Below are positions 21,056 through 31,386 of a stretch of DNA of 64,000 bases, piece after piece. Under the pieces are notes generated by a model. It was given only the letters and a program-made list of their open reading frames with translations. It was not told the DNA's origin and made no database searches. The position numbers and the translations under genes were made by a program. The DNA comes from Elephas maximus indicus (lineage: Eukaryota > Chordata > Mammalia > Proboscidea > Elephantidae): contig NC_064834.1 in assembly GCF_024166365.1 (NCBI RefSeq), positions 53,424,001 to 53,488,000 of the forward strand, written 5' to 3'. Each line of letters starts with the position of its first letter. Position 1 is the stretch's first letter.

Positions 21056-21620
21056 GGCCCCCGGCGACCCCCTCCCGTCCCACCTGGGCCGGGGGAGGGG
21101 GCGCCGGGTGGCTGGGGCCAGGCACTCACACGGTGCCCCCTGGCGGCGTAGCGCGCTGCCGGGGCTGGGGGCGGGGAGAGTAGGGGCCGGGGCTGGGGTC
21201 TAGGGCCCACCCGGGGGTCCTGGGGCAGGAGCAGGAGGCTTGGGTAGCAGGTGAGCGCAGACCCGGAGCCCGAGTGGAGCTGAGCGCTGAGCCGGAGCCG
21301 AGCCGCCTCTCTCCTCCCGCCCCCTCCCCGCGGCTGTCACCACTGCCTCCCCCTTCGGCACTGCCGGGATTGGCTCCCCCTACCCCGCCTCGCCTCTCTG
21401 CAGCTCGGGGGAGGCACCAGGGGAAGGAGTGAGCTGGGACGTGCGGGGAGGGGGCTGCTGCTTTAGCAACCCTTCCCCCTAAACCTGAAGCTGCGGGGGT
21501 TTGGGAGTCGGAGAGGGAATGTGGCCAGAAAGGCTCCACTGTGAGGAGACCCTCGCCCCAGTTCTCAGGCCCTCCTCCCCCACCGCCAGCGCGGTTCTGG
21601 CCGGGTTAGAGCCTGGAGTA
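21056..21620 (-). promoter_or_regulatory. KCNIP2: KCNIP2 CpG-island promoter and 5' leader
   Basis: Dense CpG and GC boxes (for example CCCGCCCCCTCCCCGCGG near 21317 and GGGGGCGGGGAGAG near 21170) lie directly upstream of the start codon. There is no TATA box at a convincing place. An extra donor-like CACCGT|gtgagtg near 21125-21132 could allow a spliced 5' leader. The start site is not defined by sequence alone. Confidence 0.75.
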
Positions 21621-23840
21621 TGTCTCTAAGTCCCGTGTTTGCCACCCTCTATTTTCCGTCGTTCCTCCTTCCCCATATCCGCCTCTGTGGCCCCGGCCAG
21701 TCTCCACCACAGCTTGAAGGGGGCTGGAGATGCGGAGGAAAAATCGCCCCAGCCTCTAGTACCGGGCTCATCTCAGGCCAGCAGACTATGATTTTCTCAA
21801 GTTCCAGAAGGACCCCAACCCTCACCCACCTCAGGACCCTGTCTCTGGGCCCTATACACTCTCAGAGTGCCTTCTTCCTTGCTCTGATGGCCCCAGCCAG
21901 CCGAGTGGGAAGATAAGGAAAAGAGTGGACCAGGTCAGTTTCTCAAGACTTTCTTGCTCCCCCCACCCATTTCCTTCTTTCAACTTCCCTACTGTTCTGT
22001 TACCTATCCTGTCCTAGATTCCCAGTTTTCCAGCAGATTTGGGAGAGCAACTGAAGGGCTGTGGGATCCGGGTAAGAACACAGAGTGGGGTCAGAAATGC
22101 CCTTGCTGTGAAGCCCCCTTTCTGAATTCAGGAACTAGCAGAGCTGGGCTACCTCACTCAGGAATGGCTACTGAATGGCTAAGCCCCACTTGTCTGACTT
22201 TTCCCAAGATGGTTTCTGGGTTCCTAGCTCATGAGTCCCCCACCCAGCAAGACGATGGGGAGGGGGAGGAGGTCTGGATGGGGTGGTGGCAGTGTCCCAG
22301 ATAACCCTGCCAGCCCAGCAGCTCCTCCAGAGGAGTGATCTACTGAGACCAAAAGCTTCAGCTAAAGTGACCTCAGCACATTTCATCTCTTCAATTGGAT
22401 TCAATTTCCAACCACTTGACGTAATTAACCCAGCAGGAGTTGTGGTGGGTGTTCAGGGATGAGAGGGGGACAAGCAGCAGAAGGGAGGCCTATCTCTGAG
22501 GGCAACGCCCTGTTCCTGACTTTCTCCTGGCTCTCTTGGAGCCTCCACGGACCTGGCACAGAGGCTTGGGCATGGACAGAGCATGGGCAGCTCCTTTTGG
22601 GGCTGATTTTTAGGAGAGGATGGGAATCTTATTCAGTTCTTAGAATGGGTATTTGTGAAGAGGCCAAGAGACAAGTCTTTACAATGCAGGGCAAGGAGTC
22701 TTCTGAATATTAGCTCATGCCTTAGACCTGGCCTTGCTCAGCCTATAGGAAAGGCTGGCAGGAATCCAGAAGTGGTCCAAATGGGCTGGCTGGCCTCCTC
22801 AACACCATTAAGTTTGGAGAGAAGCGAACTCCCTTTTCCTCCCTTCCACCCAGAGGGTAAGGGAGGCTACAACTCTCTGAACTGGACTGGCCTCCACTAG
22901 GGCCAAGAGCATATGCAAGGATAGGCAGGGGTTCCCCAGCCAGATGGGACCAGCACCTGGGAGATTACCTTAACTCTTTGAGAAATGAGTTCTGGGCAAC
23001 AGAGATTGAGAAAAAAAAAAAAAAAAAGACACTAAAAAGACTGTCCCATTCGAATCAATTTTTAATAACTTCAACTTGCCACCAGCTCCAGCTCCAGCGC
23101 CTCGGAGGTTTATCACTGTGGAAAACACTAATTGTCCCAGGCTGGGCTATCCATCTAGTGATCAGAGATGGCCCAGCCCCTGATTTCCTAAGTGTCTACT
23201 CTACACACAGCAGCATATTGTGGCTTCTCTGGAACAAGTGCAGATCTGCTCAATGTTGGGGCCAGAATTCTGGTTCCTAGGAGGGCAAGCATCCCAAAGA
23301 GATTTGAGGCTAAGTGAAATAGCGAGCTGGGGAGGTCCCAGACCTGTTCTCACTGTTTAGTTCCTACACTCACTCCCAGATTCTTCCTGTGCAGCTTGCT
23401 CTCTGCATCCTGACAGCTTCGGAAAGTGTTTTGGAAAGAGAAGATCTCAGAGCAGCAGCTACTTATGAGGCAACACTGGTGTAGGGAAAACCTACAATGA
23501 TCCCATGGAGGCTATCCAAAGGAAGAATCACAGGCCAACTTCCGAAAGGCCAGATTTGCCATGCCCCCACCCAGAATACAGGCAGGCAGAATGGAGGCCC
23601 TACCTATGATGTTCATCTGGCCTCTTTCAGATGGAGGGCACCCAGTCCCCAGCAGGTTTTCTCCTTCCCAGGCACCAGACCACAGCAGGAGTGATTCCTC
23701 CCCAGAGGAAATTCTCAGGCAGGCTGGGTGTAAACAACAGCCGGGAGAGGGGGCAGAACACAGAGGAGCTCCCAGAGGAGGAGGTGGGTACGAAGGTGGG
23801 GAAGCTGCTGGAAAGGGAACCAGCAAAGTAGGTACCTGAG
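21621..23840. other. KCNIP2-ARMH3 intergenic region
   Basis: About 2.2 kb between the KCNIP2 promoter and the ARMH3 polyadenylation signal. It holds a poly(A) run at 23012-23028 and otherwise single-copy-looking sequence. The AT-rich, repeat-free stretch 23045-23160 could be a conserved element. No exon was recognised. Confidence 0.6.
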
Positions 23841-23844
23841 GGCT

Positions 23845-24632
23845 CCAGAAAACCTATCAGTGTTTATTTCACACACATACCCTGAAGATAGTTTAAAACA
23901 GATTAAAAATGAAAGCTAAGGTAGTGACCCTATTGTGCTGATGACTGGGTTGGAAGGGGGAAAGTCAATGGATGCTCCTGGTGGCCAAAACTTGAATCCG
24001 GAAAGTGGCGGCCAGATAGCAGAGTATTGGGGAGATTCTAATCTCCAGTCTATCAGAGGAATCAGCTCTGGATTTACAAAACAGAAAAAAGGCACCCCAC
24101 TCCTACCCTACCCTAAGCCTGAGCTAGTGGTCCTAATGACTGGACAGAGTATCAGTGGGAACAGGGGACAGAGATTTCAAGCCCAGCTCAGCCCCAGGCC
24201 CAAAGGCAGCAGGATGTGGTTCCACCTTCATCTGAGAGTTGATCTGTTTTCAAAAGCCTGGGAAAACCATTGACTCTCTCATGGTGTTGGCATCACTGGG
24301 ACTTGCCCCACCAGCTCCTGAAAATTAGTCAGTGGCCACAACTTGCAATGTCAATTGGAAATATGAGGGTGTGTCCAGGTGCACACCATGGAAATCCCCA
24401 CATTCTTGGAGGCCTCTCTGTGCCCACCCATCCCTCCCCAAATAAGATTATCCCTGGTTTGTCCCTCCTGGCCCCTGGTGTCCAAGCTCCACTGAAAGTG
24501 CAGCCCTCACGGAGAGAACTCAGTATGTGTTTTTCTCCAATCTTGGGGGTAGCCTTCTCTTCCCTCACTCCCCCTCCAGCCCAGGAGCCTTGTGGGTAAG
24601 GGCAGTCAGAGGCTGCTCAGGTGCGTGTGGCC
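23845..24632 (-). other. ARMH3: ARMH3 3' untranslated region
   Basis: Runs from the TGA at 24635-24633 to the polyadenylation signal. Single-copy-looking, with no transposon recognised. The end is inferred. Confidence 0.65.
23863..23868 (-). terminator. ARMH3: ARMH3 polyadenylation signal AATAAA
   Basis: TTTATT on the plus strand lies 765 nt downstream (minus sense) of the ARMH3 stop codon. Cleavage would fall near 23840-23850. Confidence 0.65.
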
Positions 24633-24725
24633 TCAGGAAATGGTGGAGAACTCCTTGAGCAGGACCTCTTGGCTGAGTGTGTGGAAGGCCAGGTTTCTCC
24701 GGACGTTGGTGCTAATGGATCGAAC
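24633..24725 (-). CDS. ARMH3: ARMH3 last coding exon
   Basis: ARMH3 (C10orf76) is an armadillo-like helical protein at the Golgi. It works with GBF1 and binds PI4KB to maintain PI4P. This exon encodes its last 30 residues, [20 protein letters not shown] then [10 protein letters not shown] and TGA. Acceptor cccag, phase 0. Assignment rests on recalled sequence of the human C-terminus and on the gene order next to KCNIP2, which agree. Confidence 0.9.
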   Translation of the reverse strand, partial: VRSISTNVRRNLAFHTLSQEVLLKEFSTIS

Positions 24726-27087
24726 CTGGGAAAAGGGGCAAGGTAGGAGGGCACAAGCAGAGAAAAACGAGAGAGTCAGTTACAAAACAGCACAGGGCAG
24801 TGCTTGAGGCACAGGGCCAAGATGCAAAGCTAGATGTTTCTTTCTTAGGAAATGAACCCTGCAGACAAATTAGCAAACTGTTTCACGACAGCAGGACGAA
24901 AAGAAGAGGGGCTGAGAAACAAAGAAATTCTAGTGGATGCAAGAAGAGCAGCAGAGTTCTGGAGGAGGTGGAAGCAGGCACAGACAAGAAGGTCAGGTCT
25001 TTGTCCTTGCCTTGGCCATGCAGAAGGGAGACTGGTCTAGTTAGGGGTCTGTGGAGGAGGAAAAATTGAGGCAGAGGACTCACACTCTAAGTCTACCTCT
25101 CTTCAGAGGTGTTTTCTAGCCTCCTCCTCTCACTTTCTGTTTATGTAATTTTTCTGGTTGGAAGGAACTTTTAGAGATGTAGCCCAAGAAGGCCAATGGG
25201 CAGGATCAGGTCATAGAGCTGATGAGTCCCAGGCTGGGGAGCAGGACCCAGATCTCCTAACTCCTAGTCCAGCACTCTTTCCATACCACAAAGATGCCTC
25301 CCCACTTTAGAGGAAAAACATCGAGTCAATTCTGACGCATAGCAACCCTATAGGCCGGGGTAGAACTGCCCCATAGTGTTCCCAAGGAGCAGCTGGTGGA
25401 TTTGAACTGCCGACCTTTCAGTCAGCAGCCAAGCTCTTAACCACTGGGCCACCAGGGCTCAAGTCTAGGATATATCCTGGCTGTGTCCCCACTGCTCACC
25501 TCACATACTTTCTACCCACGGACTGACAGCCTTGCAGGAAGTTTTGCCTGTGTCAGCTGGAGGAAAGACCTATGGGGAAGGGGCCAGAGGGACACACTCT
25601 ACTCTGAGTAGGTGGCAAGAGGGCTCCAGCAGACTCTGGAAGGAGATTCATCCATGGTAACAGGTTTGTGACAGGCAAAGTGGGTGGGCGGGGGCAGGGA
25701 AAAGGAAAGATGTTCCTCTGTCCTGGGTCCCACAGTCTGGGGAGCTTTCCTTCAATTTCTGCTTTGCTATGAGATACTTAATGAAGTCACCAGGCAGGGA
25801 GCTTCAGAAGGAAGGGCAGCACGGCAAACAGCAGGCAGCTGAGTTCATTAGCTCCAAAGTGGACCAGACTCTTCTGGCTCCCCTGTGCCAGAGGTACAGT
25901 ATGGGTAGAACCAAGCAAGGCAGAACTGAGTAAAAGCCTCAAGACATAGCTCCTCTAACTTTCTCACCCTCTTCACGTCTTAATAACGTTGTTAATTCTT
26001 GAATCCCACTAACTCCCCCACATCAACTTAGAGACCTTGCTAACCACTCCATAAAAATACTCTACCCTGCTATCTCCTTACACTAATGGCTTCCTTGCTC
26101 CCAACTAACTCACCTCAGAGGATGCACTCCTCACCCTGTGGCAGCCGAAGTCCAAAATCCCAGGAATGTCATGTCAGGGCCAGAGTTGGGCTGTGTCTAA
26201 CACAAGACAGATCCAATCTAAAATCCAGCACCTTCACCAAGTACTCGGCACAAGGAAGTAAAAGGCGAGCTGACGCAAGTTCTGCCCAGCAGAGGGAGGT
26301 TTGAGGACATGGAAAGTGGGAACTGAGGCTTGTGTGTCCTGGTCTCAGCCCCCAGCCAGAATGCTTATATATAACCAAGGAGGTGGTGTTGGGGTGGTGG
26401 GGCTATGAGGAAGCTGAGCTTTTCCTGAGAGTAGCTCTGAGCACAGGGCAGGAAAGGGACAATCAATAAGGAAAGCTGAGTTCTGTGGAGATACTGACTG
26501 GGGGTAGAGCAGGAGGCAGAGCAAAATGATCACTGGTCCAAGATGGCCAAAGCTGGGGCAGCAGGAAGCTGAGTGACTGGAAAGTGAGAATGCGGGTAGG
26601 GAGTAAAAGGAAAGACTGAAGAACTCGACTGGGAGGGCACTCAAGACTAGGAGCCAGTTAGGAATTTATAAAGAAGTGATTGCATAAGGAGGAGATGAAT
26701 CAATTGTTCTCATTAGTTGCTCTGAAGACAGGATAAGGAGTAATGAGCCAGAGCTGCCACTGGGAACACAAGTCAAACCCCAGGTCCAGCTGGAACTGTG
26801 CAAGGGCTGTCTCCACAGAGGAGAGGTGGGCAATGCTACCTCGGGCTTCTCACCCTTCCCAGCCTGGCACCAATACCCTGGGGAATAGGCTCCTCTCTCA
26901 TCCCTGGTCCTGGGCTGCCTTGGGAGAGAAGTTGCATACTCGATCCCAGCAGACCCCTTAAATCTTCTTGTATCAGCCTTTAGCAAACTGTAGTCATTCC
27001 CTAGATGCTTGCTTGTGCAGTAGAACCTGATGGCTAGGAAAGTGCCGCCAAGAGACACAGGCAGAGATGAGGGAAGGACAGACTCAC
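24726..27087 (-). other. ARMH3: ARMH3 last intron
   Basis: A 2.4-kb intron with one AfroSINE at 25313-25460 and no other element I could name. Confidence 0.7.
25313..25460 (-). mobile_element. AfroSINE
   Basis: Minus orientation: AAAAACATCGAGTCAATTCT, CATAGCAACCCTATAGG, then TTAACCACTGGGCCACCAGG at the head end. Nearly full length. Confidence 0.92.
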
Positions 27088-27204
27088 CAGCTCTTTGAAG
27101 AAGGCAGCCTCCTTGTGCTGCTCCGAGTAGCGCTCATATTGGTCCAAGCCATCCTGCAGCTTCAGTGTGAGTGTGTCATAGTTGGCTCGTACTACCTCCA
27201 GCAC
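27088..27204 (-). CDS. ARMH3: ARMH3 penultimate coding exon
   Basis: The 117-bp exon, 39 codons, phase 0 at both ends, encodes [20 protein letters not shown] then [19 protein letters not shown]. It is charged and helical, in keeping with the end of an armadillo-like helical protein. Acceptor cccag at 27209-27205, donor gtgagt. It joins in frame to the exon at 24725 (KEL-VRS). Confidence 0.92.
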
Positions 27205-27326
27205 CTGGGGGAGGTCAAGGATCAGGCAGAACTTAGGCCATGCAAACGCCAGGCCTCTCGGCTCCCATGCCCTTCTTGGGTCAGATTCAGTCTAGGGCAA
27301 CACCTCCAAGAGGCCTTGCTCACTAC

Positions 27327-27519
27327 TTTGTTGCTGTGTGCTGGTGAATCCATAGTGACCCAATATGACAGTGCAGAACTGCCCCATAGGGGTTCCTAGG
27401 CTGTAATCTTTACAGGAGCAGATCGCCAGGTCTTTTCTTCCACAGAGCAGCTGGTGGGTTAAAACTGCCAACCTTTTGGTTAGTAGACAAGTGCTTAACC
27501 ATCGCACCACCAGAGCTCA
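27327..27519 (-). mobile_element. AfroSINE, long variant, with target-site duplication
   Basis: Minus orientation. An extra internal segment (GTAATCTTTACAGGAGCAGA and on) not in the short form separates tail and head. A perfect 11-bp direct repeat TTGCTCACTAC flanks it at 27316-27326 and 27520-27530. Confidence 0.93.
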
Positions 27520-27715
27520 TTGCTCACTACCTACCACCTAGAAAAAAACCCAGCCACAGGGAGCAATTCCTCAGGTTTCTAGGCACGCTTTCTAATCTCC
27601 CCCACTCCCTGCCTTTCCTGACCAGCCCAACCTGGCCATCCAGACAGTTTACTCCGGGACTGGTAAAACAGCATGGAAAGAGAAGACAGAACAGTGCGTG
27701 TCTAAGCTCACCAAA

Positions 27716-27741
27716 CACACACACAACACACACACACACAC
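27716..27741. repeat. (CA)n microsatellite
   Basis: A short CA run directly beside the tail end of the next AfroSINE. Confidence 0.85.
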
Positions 27742-27898
27742 AAAAACCTGTTGCCGTCGAGTGGATTCCAACTCATGGTGACCCTACAGGACAGAGCAGA
27801 ACTGCCCAATAGGGTTTCTGAGGAGCAGCTGGTGGATTCGAACTGCTGACCTTTTGGTTAGCAGCCATAGCTCTTAACGGCTGCGCCACCAGGGCTCC
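27742..27898 (-). mobile_element. AfroSINE, full length
   Basis: Minus orientation: AAAACCTGTTGCCGTCGAGT, CATGGTGACCCTACAGGACA, and a head ending GCGCCACCAGGGCTCC. Confidence 0.93.
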
Positions 27899-28075
27899 AG
27901 GCACTGTATTAGGCATCAAGAATTCAAAGACAATTAAGACATGATACTTGACTTCCAGGTGACCAGGTGATCACAGTCCAGTGGGGGAGACAGGGATGAA
28001 AACAAGAAAGTCAAATACAGAGGGAAAGACAACGTAATAGAGGTAACTACAGGGTATTGAGCTCACTAACCCTCA
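27899..28075 (+). mobile_element. Diverged L2-like fragment
   Basis: Words GGCACTGTATTAGGCATCAAG, CAAAGACAATTAAGACATGA and CACAGTCCAGTGGGGGAGAC match the L2 3' end in order. Low confidence by eye. Confidence 0.45.
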
Positions 28076-30414
28076 ATAAAAAAAAAAATAGTATCCCTGA
28101 AATCATAAATGTGTTCTCTGCCCTATCCTGAAGCTTTCTCTGTCCAGGTTGTCACAGTTATTGAGTAAGACTTTGCCATGTCTGCTTCCTTCTCCCTTTC
28201 TGGGTACCACATTTCTTCAGCCCTGGGATGTTCCTGAGCATCATCTGCCACTTGTCTTCATTTCTCAATGCCAAATCAGTCTTCGTATCCTTGCCTGGAT
28301 GGAACTTTTGGGCATCCTGGCCTTGACAGTTTCTAGACTAAGCTAGAGCTAATCTCATCTTGTTTTGTTATGATGAGGGGTCTCTCCCCCACGATGCCTC
28401 TCTCTGGCTTTCAGTGTGTGTGTATAAGGGGGTAGGGATTCAGATCTCCACTGACTACAGGAACTTTGGATCTCTATGGTTCCAGTAGGAAGGGGATACC
28501 ATGGCCAGGCCTGATATGACTCTGGCATATAAGACCATGAGTCAGAGGCTAGGATTGTTGGGAGGAGAGGCACTACATCAAGTCAGAAGAAGTAAGCTGG
28601 GCAGAAAGAAGAGACCAGGAGAGGGACTGCTTAGTCTGGGAATCTGGATGACAGCTATTTTGCAACTTGATCTGTCCTGGGAGGAAACTCTATGACAACA
28701 TGGAGAGCTTCCTGCTTGGTAGGGAGCTTGTAGGGGGTGGGGTGGTGAGTGAGTGATGAGACAGGCTTAGTTCTGACAGAAGGTGGAGGTGAAGGAAACA
28801 AGCTGGAGTTAGGACAGGTTGGAAGGATTGGGGATGAGCTCCTAGGGGTGGCAAAGGTGCCTCTGGGCTGTTCCCTTCACCAGTCCTGTTTTGTGCCAGG
28901 GCAGACTTCACTTGGTAATAAACACTTCTGCCTGCCAAGAATCCAGGGAGGCTGCAGAGCACAGGGATGGCTTGTATCCTATGGAAGAGCCTCTGAGTTT
29001 TGGGGGAAGGGAAAGCTAGGGCAAAGGTCTGGCCCAGGTTGCTGGCTCAGGCTCCTTCCCTCCAGTCACCCAGCTCCACAAGGTCACTTTGCCTGGCTGT
29101 GTCCCATAGACCCTAGAACAGGCTGACTCCTCTGCTTCTAATTCCATTTGCCAGCTCTGTAGACAGGAGGACCAGTACCCAGCAACGGCAGTCACCCACA
29201 AAGTAATCTGGTCCTCTCTTACACATGGGCTGCACTCGTGGCTAGAATATCTGCAGCCAAGGTCTTGGCTCAGATATGAATGGCTCAAGCCCAGAAAAAG
29301 GCATAATTCCCTCCAACATGGAACCAGCCCCTTGGGATGAGGCAGAATAGAGTAATATGTGTTTTCCTAGCCCAGAAATCTGGGCAGCCTCAGTAATGCC
29401 TATAACCCAGGAATCTGGGCTCTGTCTTCCCCGAGGGGTGTCAGGTGCCACAAGACAAACCTCATGTTAAAACCAATTTCTGTGAGGAGGTACAGAAGAA
29501 CTGTATCTCTGATACATCCTGTGAGTCTCAGGCCTCAGGTAAGGCTGACTTGATCACCTGGGCTTACTCCTCTCGCTAGGGCAGAGTGCAAAGTCTAGAT
29601 CTCACTCAGAAAAGGGGTTTTTCCTTTCCCAGTAAAGTCCAGTTTGCTACAGAGAGGTGAAATCACAGAAGATTCTTGAGCTATTAGCTCCTTGGGAGGA
29701 AACCAGAGACCTGGCTGGACTTAAGAGAAGGCATGATCTTAGCTCTCCTCTTATGTAGACACTGCCCATTGCCACCTCCTTCTCTTGGGCTTCTTCTTGT
29801 GGGCTTACTCCCTTGTATCTTCTTTTACCCAGGGGAAAGCTGCTTGTCAATTTATCCAGCCTCTGTCTTCTCCCACCCTTGTCACTTCTCTTTAATTCCC
29901 AAGGGAAGAAGACATTTTAAGCTGAGGTCTGGGTACCAGCTCATTTGGGACTTTGGAGCACTAGGAATTCCTTCCTAGTCTGGGACTTTGCTTACTGTAG
30001 CTCCAGACTTTAGGAACTTGCCCCTGTCTGAGTCTCACATGCCGCCCTGGTCTGGAACACGGCAAGGGCAGCACTTAGGTAGAAAGTAATCTCCCAGAGC
30101 CCTTGTGCCTAAAGGCTTAGGTTTTACCAAAATTTGTAGCTTCCCTCTGGCTTTCTGGCAACTCCAAAGTCCTCTCCCAGATTGGGATCCTTCTCCAACT
30201 CATCAGGAACAGTCTATTCCCCAAGCACAAGCCACCTTCATTCACCAGTCCTTGGGCTTGTGGGCTTCCCAGAACCATGCCTACTACCTCAGCGCAAGGT
30301 AGCTCCAAAGCCAGTGAAGCACTGGCAAGTCACATGCTCTCTAAGGAATCTTTACACCCCCATCTATGACCTTCTGTAGACAAGAACTTGGGTGCTGGCA
30401 AAGAGCCTAAAAAA

Positions 30415-30520
30415 AGAGAACTGTGAGCCCCACACTTCCTATGAGACCTTAGACAATTCACCTAACCTCTTTGAGCCTCAACCCTTCTCTCTATAAAATG
30501 CAACTTGAACTTACCTTCCT
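30415..30520 (+). mobile_element. MIR fragment
   Basis: Plus orientation: GACCTTAGACAATTCACCTA, ACCTCTTTGAGCCTCAAC and CTATAAAATGCAACTTGA match the MIR core in order. Confidence 0.65.
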
Positions 30521-30999
30521 AAAATGACATGGGAATAGATGTTCTAAGTTCCTAAAGGTAAAATACAATTGAGTGAAACACTATTATCCCAATGGCTACA
30601 TAGCTGTTACCTGGACAGCTCTTGCAACTCAAGAAGAACTGCCTTCACAGTCCAGGAAGTATCTACCTATTTCAAACGTCCCAAAGCTCCTATGTACACA
30701 AAAGATTCTTCACTACAAAGAAAGATCTTCTGAATTTAAGTGAAAGACAAGGGACACACAAATGGTCTCAGTTCAAATATCCTATGCCCTCTTATTTGCC
30801 CTGAAACACTCTGCATCAAGAGAAGGAAAAACAAACAGGGGGCCCTAAATACCTGACCTTGAGGTCTCTGGAGGGGAAGGGCCTGAGAAGACAGCAAAGT
30901 CATTAAGAATATAAGCTGTGAGGTCAGAGACACCTAAAATTTGATCCCAAATCTGCCAGTGATTACCTTTGTAAATTTGTACAATTTATTTGCCTTTTT

Positions 31000-31306
31000 T
31001 AAAAATAATTTTTATTGTACTTTAAGTGAAAGTTTACCAATCAAGTCAGTCTCTCACACAAAAACCCATATATACCTTGCTACACATTCCCAATTACTCT
31101 CCCCCTAATGAGACAGCCCACTCTCTCCCTCCACTCTCTCTTTTCGTGTCCATTTTGCCAGCTTCTAACCCCCTCCACCCTCTCATCTCCCCTCCAGGCA
31201 GGAGATGCCAACATAGTCTCTAGTGTCCACCTGATCCAAGAAGCTCACTCATCACCAGCATCCCTCTCCAACCCATTGTCTAGTCCAATCCATGTTTGAA
31301 GAGTTG
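31000..31306 (-). mobile_element. 5'-truncated young L1, 3' UTR only
   Basis: Minus orientation: T-rich tail, then AATTTTTATTGTACTTTAAG and GTGAAAGTTTACCAATCAAG. The same sequence recurs at 39325, 44658 and 49801. Target-site copies TTATTTGCCTTTTT (30986-30999) and TTATTTGACTTTTT (31307-31320) flank it. Confidence 0.85.
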
Positions 31307-31386
31307 TTATTTGACTTTTTGAGCCTTGGTTTTCTTATCTGTAAAACGGGGTAGGCACTACCTATCTCATAAAGATGAAGTGAGAT

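Larger units (their letters stand above)
2812..21340 (-). other. KCNIP2: KCNIP2 (KChIP2) gene, whole transcription unit
   Basis: KChIP2 is a cytosolic, membrane-associated EF-hand protein of the recoverin/NCS family. It binds the N-terminus of Kv4.2/Kv4.3 channels, raises their surface expression and shapes the cardiac transient outward current and neuronal A-type current. Ten exons splice to 813 nt, giving 270 codons' worth of protein plus stop (24+1 shared, 32, 18, 42, 23, 24, 36, 35, 21 and 15 residues), equal to the length I recall for the long human isoform. All splice sites are GT-AG except a GC donor after the second exon. Two other first exons lie at 16307-16394 and 10628-10730. Skipping the 54-bp exon, or the 54-bp and 96-bp exons together, would give 252 or 220 residues, the sizes known for KChIP2b and KChIP2c. 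The transcription start is not visible; the upper coordinate is an estimate inside the CpG island. Confidence 0.95.

Noticed and set aside
21056-21539. Upstream extension of the KCNIP2 frame
   Set aside because: The open frames in the CpG island are alanine-, glycine- and proline-rich and are not continuous with the MRGQ start. They are best read as GC-rich 5' leader.
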